The notes beneath the pieces are model-generated. The model was not told the origin of the DNA. It did not search any database and saw only the letters and a list, made by a program, of their open reading frames with translations. The position numbers and the translations under genes are program-made. From assembly GCF_020991415.1 (NCBI RefSeq), contig NZ_JAJMOY010000013.1, positions 34,433-98,432 on the forward strand: 64,000 nucleotides of DNA. The letters are read 5' to 3'. The stretch comes from Flavobacterium sp. ENC (GTDB taxonomy: Bacteria > Bacteroidota > Bacteroidia > Flavobacteriales > Flavobacteriaceae). This document shows positions 53,478 through 61,498 of the stretch, one piece after another (position 1 is the stretch's first letter; every line of letters begins with the position of its first letter).

Positions 53478-53525
53478 TTCTTAATCTAGGTTAAGTGCCT
53501 TTCGATTACTACCAGCGTAACTTTG
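53478..53525 (+). promoter_or_regulatory. YceI promoter with the motif shared with pirin
   Basis: CTTAATCTAGGTTAAG (53480-53495) lies in the same flanking bases (TTC upstream, TGC downstream to 53498) as in the pirin promoter. TAACTTTG (53518-53525) is the -7 box. The spacing of 19 nt is the same. Confidence 0.7.
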
Positions 53526-53566
53526 TCCTATCAAAATGAAATTATTATTATTTAAAAAATAAAATT

Positions 53567-54100
53567 ATGGCAACTACAAAATGGGCAATTGACCCAACAC
53601 ATTCAGAAATTGGTTTTAAAGTTAAACACATGATGTTTACAAATGTTTCAGGAAAATTTGGAACTTACGATGCAACAATTACTACAGAAGATAATGACTT
53701 CGAAAATGCTGCAATCGAATTTTCAGGCGATATCGCTTCTATCGACACTGCAAATGCAGACAGAGACGGGCATTTAAGAAGCGCTGATTTTTTTGACGCT
53801 GAGAACAACCCTAAATTAACTTTCAAATCTACTTCCTTCAAAAAAATTGATGCGGGAGATTATGAAATCACCGGAGACTTAACTATAAAAGGTGTTTCTA
53901 AATCTGTGACATTTCCGGTAGACTTCAGCGGAATCATGACTGATCCATGGGGAAATACAAAAGTTGGTTTAAGCATTGAAGGAAAAATCAACCGTAAAGA
54001 CTGGGGATTAAACTGGAACTCTGCTCTTGAAACCGGTGGTGTTTTGGTTGGAGAAGAAGTAAAACTGAACATTGAATTGCAATTTGCTAAACAAGCATAA
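53567..54100 (+). CDS. YceI-family protein, cytoplasmic
   Basis: The 177-residue protein is a full YceI lipocalin-like barrel without a signal peptide: WAIDPTHSEIGFKVKHMM, VSGKFGTYDA, RDGHLRSADFFDAENNPKLTF and LNWNSALETGGVLVGEEVKL. It probably binds an isoprenoid or another lipid inside the cell. It shares a promoter motif with the pirin gene. It differs from the exported YceI protein at 5157. Confidence 0.93.
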   Translation: MATTKWAIDPTHSEIGFKVKHMMFTNVSGKFGTYDATITTEDNDFENAAIEFSGDIASIDTANADRDGHLRSADFFDAENNPKLTFKSTSFKKIDAGDYEITGDLTIKGVSKSVTFPVDFSGIMTDPWGNTKVGLSIEGKINRKDWGLNWNSALETGGVLVGEEVKLNIELQFAKQA

Positions 54101-54130
54101 TCAGAATATTAGGTTTTAATTTGGTTGGTT

Positions 54131-54168
54131 AAAAGCCTGTACTTTTTAGAAAGTGCAGGCTTTTGTTT
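54131..54168 (+). terminator. Terminator of the yceI gene
   Basis: A 15-bp stem with G-T mismatches (AAAAGCCTGTACTTT / AAAGTGCAGGCTTTT) has a 4-nt loop and a T-run. Confidence 0.88.
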
Positions 54169-54171
54169 AAA

Positions 54172-54798
54172 AAAGGGCTTCGACTCCGCTCAGCCTGACA
54201 TACGGATTATTTCTAATCAATACGATTGTCACCCTGAGCGAAGTCGAAGGCTTTTGTTTTTTAGTTTGCCACGAATTGCACGAATTAGCACGAATTGATA
54301 TTTTTATCGAAAATTTACGAAGAAAATCAATCCCTTCTAACAAAGGGCTTCGACTCCGCTCAGCCTGACAAATTTTGGGTTTTCAGTCGCAGTCGCAGTT
54401 TTTGGTGTCACCCTGAGCGGAGTCGAAGGCTTTTATTTTTTTTGGGTTTGCCACGAATTGCACGAATTAGCACGAATTGATATTTTTATCGAAAATTTAC
54501 GAAGAAAACCAATCCCTTCTAACAAAAAGGGCTTCGACTCCGCTTAGCCTGACAAATTTTGGGTTTTCAGTCGCAGTCGCAGTTTTTGGTGTCACCCTGA
54601 ACGAAGTCGAAGGCTTTTATTTTTTTGCGTTTGCCACGAATTGCACGAATTAGCACGAATTGATATTTTTATCGAAACATTTACAGAGAAAACCAATCCC
54701 TTCTACCAAAGGGCTGCGACTCCGCTTAGCCTGACAAATTTTGGGTTTTCAGTCGCAGTCGCAGTTTTTGGTGTCACCCTGAGCGGAGTCGAAGGTTT
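54172..54798. repeat. Tandem array of about 182-bp units
   Basis: Units start with GCCACGAATTGCACGAATTA at 54268, 54450 and 54633, so the period is 182-183 bp. A partial unit precedes the first (from about 54175), and the last is cut at the AraC gene's stop. Each unit joins an ACGAATT block, a GGGCTTCGACTCCGCT palindrome and a CAGTCGCAGTCGCAG block. Copies differ at only a few bases. Confidence 0.88.
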
Positions 54799-55659
54799 TT
54801 ATTTTATATTTCTAAACTCCGTTGGCGACATTCCTGTCTGTTTTTTGAAGACTCTGGAGAAATAAGAATAATCTTCGTAACCCACTTTGTACGCGATTTC
54901 ATTTACAGCTAACTGCTTATCGGTCAGCATTCGTTTTATTTCGAGGATTACACGATCCATAATAACTTCTGTGGCTGTTTTTTGTAAAATTTCATTACAA
55001 ATTCTGCTCAGATGCTTTAAGGTAATATGCAATTGCTCTGCATAAAAAGAGGGCAGTTTCTGAGTTTTAAAATGTTGTTCTAAAAGGATTTCAAATGCGC
55101 TGATCTTAATATTATAGGAATGTGTCTGATGAGAATAGGTCTCATTGTATTTTCGTGCAATTTCAATGTGAATGCAGTCTAACAAATTCAACATTGTATC
55201 TAACTGATATTTATTCTCCTGACTGTTTTCCTGAGTCAGTAAATCAAAGTATGGCAAAATTTTAGAGAATTCATCTGTTTCAAAAACCACTTCAGGTCTA
55301 TTCAAAATAGAATTATAAAAGTTATAATCATTAATTTTTTTCTGCCCGAAATAGAGATTATAAAGTTCCTGTGAAAAGATAATTACAAAACCTTCAATAT
55401 TATCAGACAAATTCCAATGATGCATTTGCCCGGGCTGCAAAACGAATAAGCTTCCTTTTTTTATTTCAAAACGATCAAAATCAATTTCGTGAATTCCCGA
55501 ACCATTTGTAAAAAAAACCATTAAATAGGAATCGTGCCGATGCGGCTCTTCGATAAAGCTGTGTTTTTTTAGATGTTCCTTAAAAGTATTCACATAAAAA
55601 TCACGATGAATATCGTTACAACTAAAATTCCGGACGCTGTAAATTGGATATTTTTTCAT
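54799..55659 (-). CDS. AraC-family transcription regulator
   Basis: The 286-residue regulator has an N-terminal cupin-like sensor (HRHDSYLMVFFTNGSG, LFVLQPGQMHHW) and a C-terminal double helix-turn-helix with NEIAYKVGYEDYSYFSRVFKKQTG near the end. Bacteroidota members control efflux, sugar or redox genes. The stop codon touches the end of the 182-bp repeat array. The promoter faces the DUF983 gene. It may act on the nearby pirin/yceI genes, but nothing proves it. Confidence 0.93.
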   Translation of the reverse strand: MKKYPIYSVRNFSCNDIHRDFYVNTFKEHLKKHSFIEEPHRHDSYLMVFFTNGSGIHEIDFDRFEIKKGSLFVLQPGQMHHWNLSDNIEGFVIIFSQELYNLYFGQKKINDYNFYNSILNRPEVVFETDEFSKILPYFDLLTQENSQENKYQLDTMLNLLDCIHIEIARKYNETYSHQTHSYNIKISAFEILLEQHFKTQKLPSFYAEQLHITLKHLSRICNEILQKTATEVIMDRVILEIKRMLTDKQLAVNEIAYKVGYEDYSYFSRVFKKQTGMSPTEFRNIK

Positions 55660-55755
55660 AACAAATGTCTTTATTGTGCTATAATCAGCGAAGATATAAA
55701 AAAGACTTTTAATAGATTCTGAAATACCTTTGTATAAATAAAAAAGAACAAAGAC

Positions 55756-56118
55756 ATGTCAACTACACTAGTCCATATTTTGAAAAATGAATGTCCGAAT
55801 TGTCACAAGGGAAAAGTTTTTAAAGACAAAAATATATTCCTGAATATCGGCTTTCCAAAAATGAATGAATACTGCAGTCATTGTAATTATAAGTTCCAAA
55901 AAGAACCGGGTTATTTTTTTGGTGCCATGTATGTAAACTACGGATTAACAGTTGCACAGGGGATTGCTACTTATTGCGTGGCACAGTTCTTTTTCGAAAA
56001 AACATTCGATTTGAGAATTATCCCGATTATTGCTGCTGTAATTATCTGTTTGTCATTTTTCAATCTCCGATTTTCAAGATTATTATGGATTTACATGTTT
56101 AAGGATTATACGAGCTAA
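55756..56118 (+). CDS. DUF983 membrane protein
   Basis: The 120-residue protein has an N-terminal zinc-ribbon-like part (CPNCHKGKVF and CSHCNYKF) and two membrane helices (about 60-80 and 88-104). This is the DUF983 pattern. Function is not known. It is read away from the AraC gene and lies 70 bp before fabD, which has its own promoter. Confidence 0.9.
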   Translation: MSTTLVHILKNECPNCHKGKVFKDKNIFLNIGFPKMNEYCSHCNYKFQKEPGYFFGAMYVNYGLTVAQGIATYCVAQFFFEKTFDLRIIPIIAAVIICLSFFNLRFSRLLWIYMFKDYTS

Positions 56119-56126
56119 AAAAATAC

Positions 56127-56134
56127 TATTTTTG
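56127..56134 (+). promoter_or_regulatory. -7 box of the fabD promoter
   Basis: TATTTTTG matches TAnnTTTG, 54 nt before the ATG. Confidence 0.55.
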
Positions 56135-56188
56135 CCTTTCAATTGAAACTAATTTCAATTCAGAAAAATTCAACTTTAAATTAGAGAA

Positions 56189-57064
56189 ATGAAAGCATAC
56201 GTATTTCCGGGTCAGGGTGCACAGTTTACAGGAATGGGCAAAGACTTATATGAAACATCGGCTTTAGCCAAAGAACTATTCGAAAAAGCCAATGAAATTT
56301 TAGGTTTTAGAATTACAGATATTATGTTTGAAGGCACTGCCGAAGAACTAAAAGAAACAAAAGTTACACAGCCGGCAGTTTTTTTACATTCGGTTATTTT
56401 AGCCAAAACTTTAGGCGAAGATTTTAAACCGGAAATGGTTGCAGGACATTCTTTAGGAGAATTTTCAGCATTGGTTGCCAACGGAACCTTGTCTTTTGAA
56501 GACGGCCTTAAATTAGTTTCCCAACGTGCTTTAGCGATGCAGAAAGCCTGTGAAATTACTCCATCTACCATGGCTGCGGTTTTAGGTTTAGCGGACAATG
56601 TTGTGGAAGAAGTTTGTGCTTCTATTGACGGGGTTGTGGTTGCGGCCAATTACAACTGTCCTGGCCAATTGGTCATTTCAGGAGAAACCGGTGCTGTTGA
56701 AAAAGCCTGCGAAGCCATGAAAGCTGCCGGAGCAAAACGAGCTTTGATTTTACCTGTCGGAGGAGCTTTTCACTCTCCAATGATGGAACCTGCAAGAGAA
56801 GAACTGGCTGCAGCCATTGAAGCAACTACATTCTCTGCTCCAATTTGTCCAGTGTATCAGAATGTAACGGCAAACGCTGTCTCTGATGCAAACGAAATCA
56901 AAAAGAACTTAATTACACAATTGACAGCTCCGGTAAAATGGACACAATCTGTACAACAAATGATTGCTGACGGCGCCACTTTGTTTACTGAAGTCGGACC
57001 AGGAAAAGTTTTAGCAGGTCTGATTAACAAAATTGACAAGGAAGCTGTTACTGCGAACGCTTAA
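56189..57064 (+). CDS. fabD: Malonyl-CoA:ACP transacylase
   Basis: This enzyme loads malonate onto acyl carrier protein for fatty acid synthesis. The nucleophile Ser88 is in GHSLGE, the catalytic His195 is in GGAFHSPMM, and Arg113 in SQRALAMQ binds the malonyl carboxylate. FPGQGAQFTGMG opens the protein as usual. The length of 291 residues fits. It has its own promoter and terminator. Confidence 0.97.
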   Translation: MKAYVFPGQGAQFTGMGKDLYETSALAKELFEKANEILGFRITDIMFEGTAEELKETKVTQPAVFLHSVILAKTLGEDFKPEMVAGHSLGEFSALVANGTLSFEDGLKLVSQRALAMQKACEITPSTMAAVLGLADNVVEEVCASIDGVVVAANYNCPGQLVISGETGAVEKACEAMKAAGAKRALILPVGGAFHSPMMEPAREELAAAIEATTFSAPICPVYQNVTANAVSDANEIKKNLITQLTAPVKWTQSVQQMIADGATLFTEVGPGKVLAGLINKIDKEAVTANA

Positions 57065-57118
57065 TTTCTAGTATTCAGTCGCAGTTTTTAGTTTTCACTG
57101 AAAAGCTATACACAAAAC

Positions 57119-57153
57119 AAAACCTCATAAATTTGATTTATGAGGTTTTGTTT
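57119..57153. terminator. Bidirectional terminator after fabD
   Basis: A perfect 14-bp stem (AAAACCTCATAAAT) with a 3-nt loop serves fabD and the convergent toxin-like gene. Confidence 0.88.
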
Positions 57154-57479
57154 TATAGTTCTTTAGCTTCTTTGCAATAATTATTTGTAATTCCGGTAAT
57201 CAGGTAATTTTTATCTCTTTTTTCGAAGAATATGTACCAGGTTGTTTTGGAACTGGATTTATAAAAAATATAATTTGAACCTAAATATCGTAGTGTTTCA
57301 GGGGTTTTCTTGTGAGGAGCTTTTTTAATTCTTTCCGGAACAGCATCGTAAATATTAGAGACATATTCTTCTGCAGATTCAATAAAACCAAAATATTCTT
57401 TTTTATATAGCGTAATAATTAAATCATCAAGATATAGAATAACGCCTGATGTAAAAACAACTTCTATTTCCCCCACCAC
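57153..57479 (-). CDS. Possible RelE/ParE-type toxin
   Basis: The 108-residue protein has the look of a ParE/RelE fold. It has an N-terminal strand and helices (IEVVFTSGVILYLDDLI; EEYVSNIYDAVPERIKK), then strands LGSNYIFYKSS, TTWYIFFEKRDKNYLI and a terminal TGITNNYC. The aromatic-rich strand pair is typical. It overlaps the small gene before it by 16 bp, as in toxin-antitoxin pairs. If real, the antitoxin comes first. Assignment is by pattern, not by any clear motif. Confidence 0.65.
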   Translation of the reverse strand: MVGEIEVVFTSGVILYLDDLIITLYKKEYFGFIESAEEYVSNIYDAVPERIKKAPHKKTPETLRYLGSNYIFYKSSSKTTWYIFFEKRDKNYLITGITNNYCKEAKEL

Positions 57480-57658
57480 TCTCTTATCCTTCTAATTGAT
57501 TCTTCTTTTGCCTGCTCAGGTGTTAAACCTTTTGCAAATTCGGCATCAAAATCAAAAGTATCAGGGTCAATACCCTTAAATTTTGGTTTCTGAACTTCGT
57601 ATTCTACTGCAGGTTCTTCTACCTTATTATTTTTCTGCTTTTCATTCTTCTCGTTCAT
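57464..57658 (-). CDS. Possible antitoxin
   Basis: This 64-residue charged protein has a Lys/Glu-rich N-terminus and a helical C-terminus (GLTPEQAKEESIRRIREWWGK). No DNA-binding motif is certain. The gene order and overlap with the RelE/ParE-like gene make it a candidate antitoxin. Its function is inferred from context only. Confidence 0.6.
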   Translation of the reverse strand: MNEKNEKQKNNKVEEPAVEYEVQKPKFKGIDPDTFDFDAEFAKGLTPEQAKEESIRRIREWWGK

Positions 57659-57702
57659 AATCCAAATCTTTAGATCACGAATTTACGATAATTTCGTTAA
57701 AT

Positions 57703-57739
57703 CAAAAAAATCCCAATGATCATTGATTATTGGGATTTT
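57703..57739 (-). terminator. Terminator of the EamA transporter gene
   Basis: An 11-bp stem (AAAATCCCAAT/ATTGGGATTTT) is followed on the minus strand by a T-run, 15 bp past the stop. Confidence 0.85.
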
Positions 57740-57754
57740 AAAGGGATAAAATGT

Positions 57755-58660
57755 CTAGGAAATATTCTTCTCTTTCTTTTTATAATTAATAATGAAAACG
57801 CCTAAAATAATAAGTACCGTCGCGATGATAAAATCGACTGTAATTTTCTCCTTTAAAAGCAGCCACCCTAAAAAAACAGCAATAATCGTATTGACATACG
57901 ACAGAATAGAAACCTGTACTGCCGTAACATGTTTTAAAGCATAATTATAACAGAAAAACGCAATTACTGATCCGAAAACAGATAAATACAAGGAAGCAAA
58001 AATACTTCTTGAACTCCATGAGCTTACATCCGGATTTGGTGAAAAAATAAAAGCCAAAACAAGCTGAATGCAGGATGCCATTGTAAATTGATAAAACAAA
58101 TTGAGCGCAATATTATTCGATTTATAAGCATGCGTTTTTGTATAAATCGTTCCGGCTGCCCAGGCCAAAATAGCCAGCATCATAAATATCACACCAATTT
58201 TATAATCGGCATCTAAAAAGGAATGAAGTCCGTCTTTGAATATAAAAACAACACCCGAAAATCCGACAACTACACCTGCAAACCCCTTCGAACTTGCTTT
58301 TTGCAATCCGAAAAAAATACTTCCTATAAATATAAGTATGGGTGACATGGCACTTATAACAGATGCTAATCCACTTGGTAAACTCTGCTCCGCAATTGTG
58401 GTAAACCCGTTGGCAATAACAATCATTAATACCGACGGAACAAGCTGGTGTTTTAAATTTTTCCAGCCAATCCATTTCAGTTCTTTTTTAAACAATAAAA
58501 TGATCATTACGATCAATCCTGCCAATCCCTGACGTATAGAAGTTACAAACCATGGCGGAATTGTTTCTACCGCAACCCTAATTCCTAAAAAGGTAGTGCC
58601 CCAAACAATGCCAACGGCTGTTAAGGCAAAAATTAATTTATAATCTAAACTTTTTTTCAT
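57755..58660 (-). CDS. EamA/DMT-family transporter
   Basis: The 301-residue protein has ten predicted membrane helices in two EamA halves. The first begins ALTAVGIVWGTTFLGIRVAVETIPPWF and the second KIGVIFMMLAILAWAAGTIY. Members export or import amino acids, sugars or other metabolites; no substrate can be assigned. The gene is bounded by terminators at both ends, so it is transcribed alone. Confidence 0.93.
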   Translation of the reverse strand: MKKSLDYKLIFALTAVGIVWGTTFLGIRVAVETIPPWFVTSIRQGLAGLIVMIILLFKKELKWIGWKNLKHQLVPSVLMIVIANGFTTIAEQSLPSGLASVISAMSPILIFIGSIFFGLQKASSKGFAGVVVGFSGVVFIFKDGLHSFLDADYKIGVIFMMLAILAWAAGTIYTKTHAYKSNNIALNLFYQFTMASCIQLVLAFIFSPNPDVSSWSSRSIFASLYLSVFGSVIAFFCYNYALKHVTAVQVSILSYVNTIIAVFLGWLLLKEKITVDFIIATVLIILGVFIINYKKKEKNIS

Positions 58661-58686
58661 AATAATTAAATGCCTTTTTTTAAAAT

Positions 58687-58726
58687 AAAAAATCCCAAAC
58701 TATACTACTATAATTCGGGATTTTTT
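58687..58726 (-). terminator. Terminator of galE
   Basis: AAAAAATCCC and GGGATTTTTT pair around a 20-nt loop, 32 bp past the galE stop on the minus strand. Confidence 0.75.
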
Positions 58727-58757
58727 GTTTGCAGTAAAGATGCACTGCTGTGAATCT

Positions 58758-59771
58758 CTACGATCGTACTTTTTGTTCCCATTTCCAGGCGCTTGCCATT
58801 GCTTCGTCTAATGTTAATTGTGCCTTCCAGCCCAGAACATTATTTGCTTTATCTGTATTAGCGTAAGCCTCTGTGATATCACCTTCCCGGCGCGGCATAA
58901 TTTTATAAGGTAATTTGGTGTTACTCACTTTTTCAAAACTGTTGATTACTTCCAGAACAGAACTTCCTTTTCCGGTTCCTAAATTAAAAGTCTCGACTTT
59001 AGCCAGATTCTTTTTATTCAACAGACGCTGCAACGCAATAACGTGCGCTTTTGCTAAGTCTACAACGTGAATGTAATCACGAACTGCAGTTCCGTCCGGA
59101 GTTGGATAGTCATTTCCGAAAACCGACAATTCCTTACGCAATCCCATTCCGGTTTGTGTAATAAAAGGAACCAGGTTTTGAGGAACTCCTAATGGTAACT
59201 CTCCAATTTCCGTACTTGAATGCGCACCAACCGGATTAAAATAACGCAATAAAATAGCGCTTATATTAGTAACTTTCGCAGTATCGGTAATAATTTCTTC
59301 CCCAATCTGCTTGGTATTTCCGTAAGGGGACATTGCAGCCTGAATCGGCGCATCTTCCGTAATTGGCATTTTTTCAGCCTGACCATACACCGTACAAGAC
59401 GAACTGAAAATAAAACTGGCCTCTGGCTTTTCCTGCAATTGCTGTAATAAATATACTAAAGTGCCAATGTTGTTTTCGTAATACAGTAAGGGATTTTCAA
59501 CACTTTCACCCACTGCTTTCGAAGCCGCAAAATGAATAACTCCGGTAACATCATCATGTTTTTTAAAGAAATCCTGAACTGCTGTTTTTTCCCGTAAATC
59601 TATTTTTTCAAACAACGGGAGTTTTCCGGTAATTCTTTCAATTCCTTTTAAAACATCTTCTGTAGCATTAGAAAGGTCATCAATTATCACAACTTCAAAG
59701 CCTTCATTTTGCAATTCGACTACGGTATGTGAACCAATAAATCCTAATCCTCCTGTTACTAATACTTTCAT
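58758..59771 (-). CDS. galE: UDP-glucose 4-epimerase
   Basis: This SDR-type enzyme interconverts UDP-glucose and UDP-galactose. The NAD loop is TGGLGFIGSH (6-15). The catalytic Ser124/Ser125, Tyr150 and Lys154 lie in FSSSCTVYG and SPYGNTKQIGEE. The length of 337 residues is normal. It follows the NTF2-like and DegT genes on the same strand, at 14-bp and 1-bp spacing, so the three form an operon for sugar or glycan work. Confidence 0.95.
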   Translation of the reverse strand: MKVLVTGGLGFIGSHTVVELQNEGFEVVIIDDLSNATEDVLKGIERITGKLPLFEKIDLREKTAVQDFFKKHDDVTGVIHFAASKAVGESVENPLLYYENNIGTLVYLLQQLQEKPEASFIFSSSCTVYGQAEKMPITEDAPIQAAMSPYGNTKQIGEEIITDTAKVTNISAILLRYFNPVGAHSSTEIGELPLGVPQNLVPFITQTGMGLRKELSVFGNDYPTPDGTAVRDYIHVVDLAKAHVIALQRLLNKKNLAKVETFNLGTGKGSSVLEVINSFEKVSNTKLPYKIMPRREGDITEAYANTDKANNVLGWKAQLTLDEAMASAWKWEQKVRS

Positions 59772-59785
59772 TTTTTGGTTGTTTT

Positions 59786-60226
59786 TTATGTAGTTAATTT
59801 ATATGCCTGTCTGGCAATAAGAATCCAGTTGTTTTTTTGCTTTTGCCAGACAAGCATTATTCCGATTTTAATATCTCTGTCAATTCCGTCATCTTTAGTG
59901 TGAGCCGACAAAACATGTTTTACTATAGCAACATTATCCTGAATAGTTATGGTTTGGTTCTGAAACTCGATAGTTACGAAATTAGATTTCCCGCTTACTA
60001 TTCCGTCTATAAATTCTGTCTGGTTTTGAAAATTGCCATTCGAATGAACGTAATTCAGCTTTTCAGAAGTTAATGCTTTTAATTTCGCTCCGTCAGCATC
60101 AATCATTGCCTGACGCAAAATTTCAACCTGATGAGCAACAATGACTTCTTCTTTAGCATTCGGTTTTTGAGCAAAAGCCGAAAACTGAACAAGGACCATC
60201 AAAATTAAAAACCGGACACTTCTCAT
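59786..60226 (-). CDS. Exported NTF2-like (SnoaL/DUF4440) protein
   Basis: The 146-residue protein has a signal peptide (ending SAFAQ) followed by a single NTF2-like cone: EVEILRQAMIDADGAKLKAL is broadly the first helix, then the LNYVHSNGNFQNQTEFIDGI strands and the VWQKQKNNWILIARQAYKL end. It could be a small enzyme or a binding protein. It sits in the operon between the DegT and galE genes. Confidence 0.88.
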   Translation of the reverse strand: MRSVRFLILMVLVQFSAFAQKPNAKEEVIVAHQVEILRQAMIDADGAKLKALTSEKLNYVHSNGNFQNQTEFIDGIVSGKSNFVTIEFQNQTITIQDNVAIVKHVLSAHTKDDGIDRDIKIGIMLVWQKQKNNWILIARQAYKLTT

Positions 60227-60227
60227 C

Positions 60228-61361
60228 TTATTTATTCAAAAATTCCAAAACAGCCCCTGTAATAAATTCAATCTGCTCATCGTCAAGTTCGGTATGCATT
60301 GGCAAGGCAATTACTTCTTTTACCAATTGGTTGGTTACAGGAAATTGTTCTTCCTTATAACGAACATCTGCATAAGCCTTTTGTGAATGCAGTGGAATTG
60401 GATAATAAATCGCACATGGGATTGCTTTATCCAGCAAATGCTGCATTAGCGCATTACGATCTGCATCAACAATTCTTAAAACATACTGGTGAAAAACATG
60501 ATCATTTTCATTTGGATCAAATTCCGGTGTTATAATATTTTTATGACCTGCAAAAGCGGCATTATATTTTGTTGCTGCCAAACGGCGTGCCTCATTGTAT
60601 TGATCCAGAAAAGGTAATTTTGCATTTAAAACTCCTGCCTGGATACTATCCAAACGTGAGTTTACCCCCACCACATCGTGATGGTAACGTTCGTACATTC
60701 CATGATTTACGATTCCGCGGATAATGTGTGCCAGCTTATCATCATTGGTGAAAATTGCTCCGCCATCTCCATAACAGCCCAAGTTTTTAGATGGAAAAAA
60801 GGAAGTTGCAGCCACATGGCCTATAACGCCCACTTTGCTTTTGGTTCCTGATTTAGAAATATAATCAGCGCCGATTGCCTGTGCATTATCTTCGATTACA
60901 TATAAATTATGCGCTGCGGCAATTTCCATAATCGCATCCATATTAGCTGCACGACCGAATAAATGTACCGGAACAATTGCTTTTGTTTTTGGTGTGATTG
61001 CTTTTTTTATCGCTTCAATATCAATGTTCATATTAGTAACATCAACGTCTACCAAAACGGGAGTTAATTGTAACAAAGCAATTACTTCTACAGTAGCTGC
61101 AAAGGTAAAATCAGCAGTAATAACCTCATCACCCGGCTTTAAGTCAAGGCCCATCATTGCGATCTGCAAAGCATCTGTACCATTGGCACAAGGGATCACG
61201 TGTTTCGCTCCTAAATAGTTTTCAAGATTTTTTTGAAACTGCTGAACCAATGGTCCGTTTATATAAGTATTTGTATCTAAAACTTCCTGAATTGAAGCAT
61301 CAACCGTTGTTTTTATTTTTTCGTATTGACTCTTTAAGTCAACCATTTGAATTTTTTTCAT
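60228..61361 (-). CDS. DegT/DnrJ/EryC1/StrS-type sugar aminotransferase
   Basis: The 377-residue PLP enzyme makes amino sugars for surface glycans. The Schiff-base Lys192 is in SFFPSKNLGCYGDGG. NGTDALQIAM and VIEDNAQAIGA form the cofactor site. The exact nucleotide sugar cannot be told, but the WbpE/FdtB-type cluster fits. It is first in a run with the NTF2-like and galE genes. Confidence 0.94.
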   Translation of the reverse strand: MKKIQMVDLKSQYEKIKTTVDASIQEVLDTNTYINGPLVQQFQKNLENYLGAKHVIPCANGTDALQIAMMGLDLKPGDEVITADFTFAATVEVIALLQLTPVLVDVDVTNMNIDIEAIKKAITPKTKAIVPVHLFGRAANMDAIMEIAAAHNLYVIEDNAQAIGADYISKSGTKSKVGVIGHVAATSFFPSKNLGCYGDGGAIFTNDDKLAHIIRGIVNHGMYERYHHDVVGVNSRLDSIQAGVLNAKLPFLDQYNEARRLAATKYNAAFAGHKNIITPEFDPNENDHVFHQYVLRIVDADRNALMQHLLDKAIPCAIYYPIPLHSQKAYADVRYKEEQFPVTNQLVKEVIALPMHTELDDEQIEFITGAVLEFLNK

Positions 61362-61498
61362 TTATCTTTCTTTATTTTAAAACTTAAGATTTGTTTTCGG
61401 AATTCAATCTTCAAAACGAAGCACAAAAATAGTTATTTAATACCTTCAAACAATGAAAATAATCGAAAGAAACGTATTTTAGCACCAAAATTACACAC

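Noticed and set aside
54172..54798. Possible CRISPR array
   Set aside because: The units are 182 bp, nearly identical over their whole length, without short repeats separated by unique spacers, and no cas gene is near.
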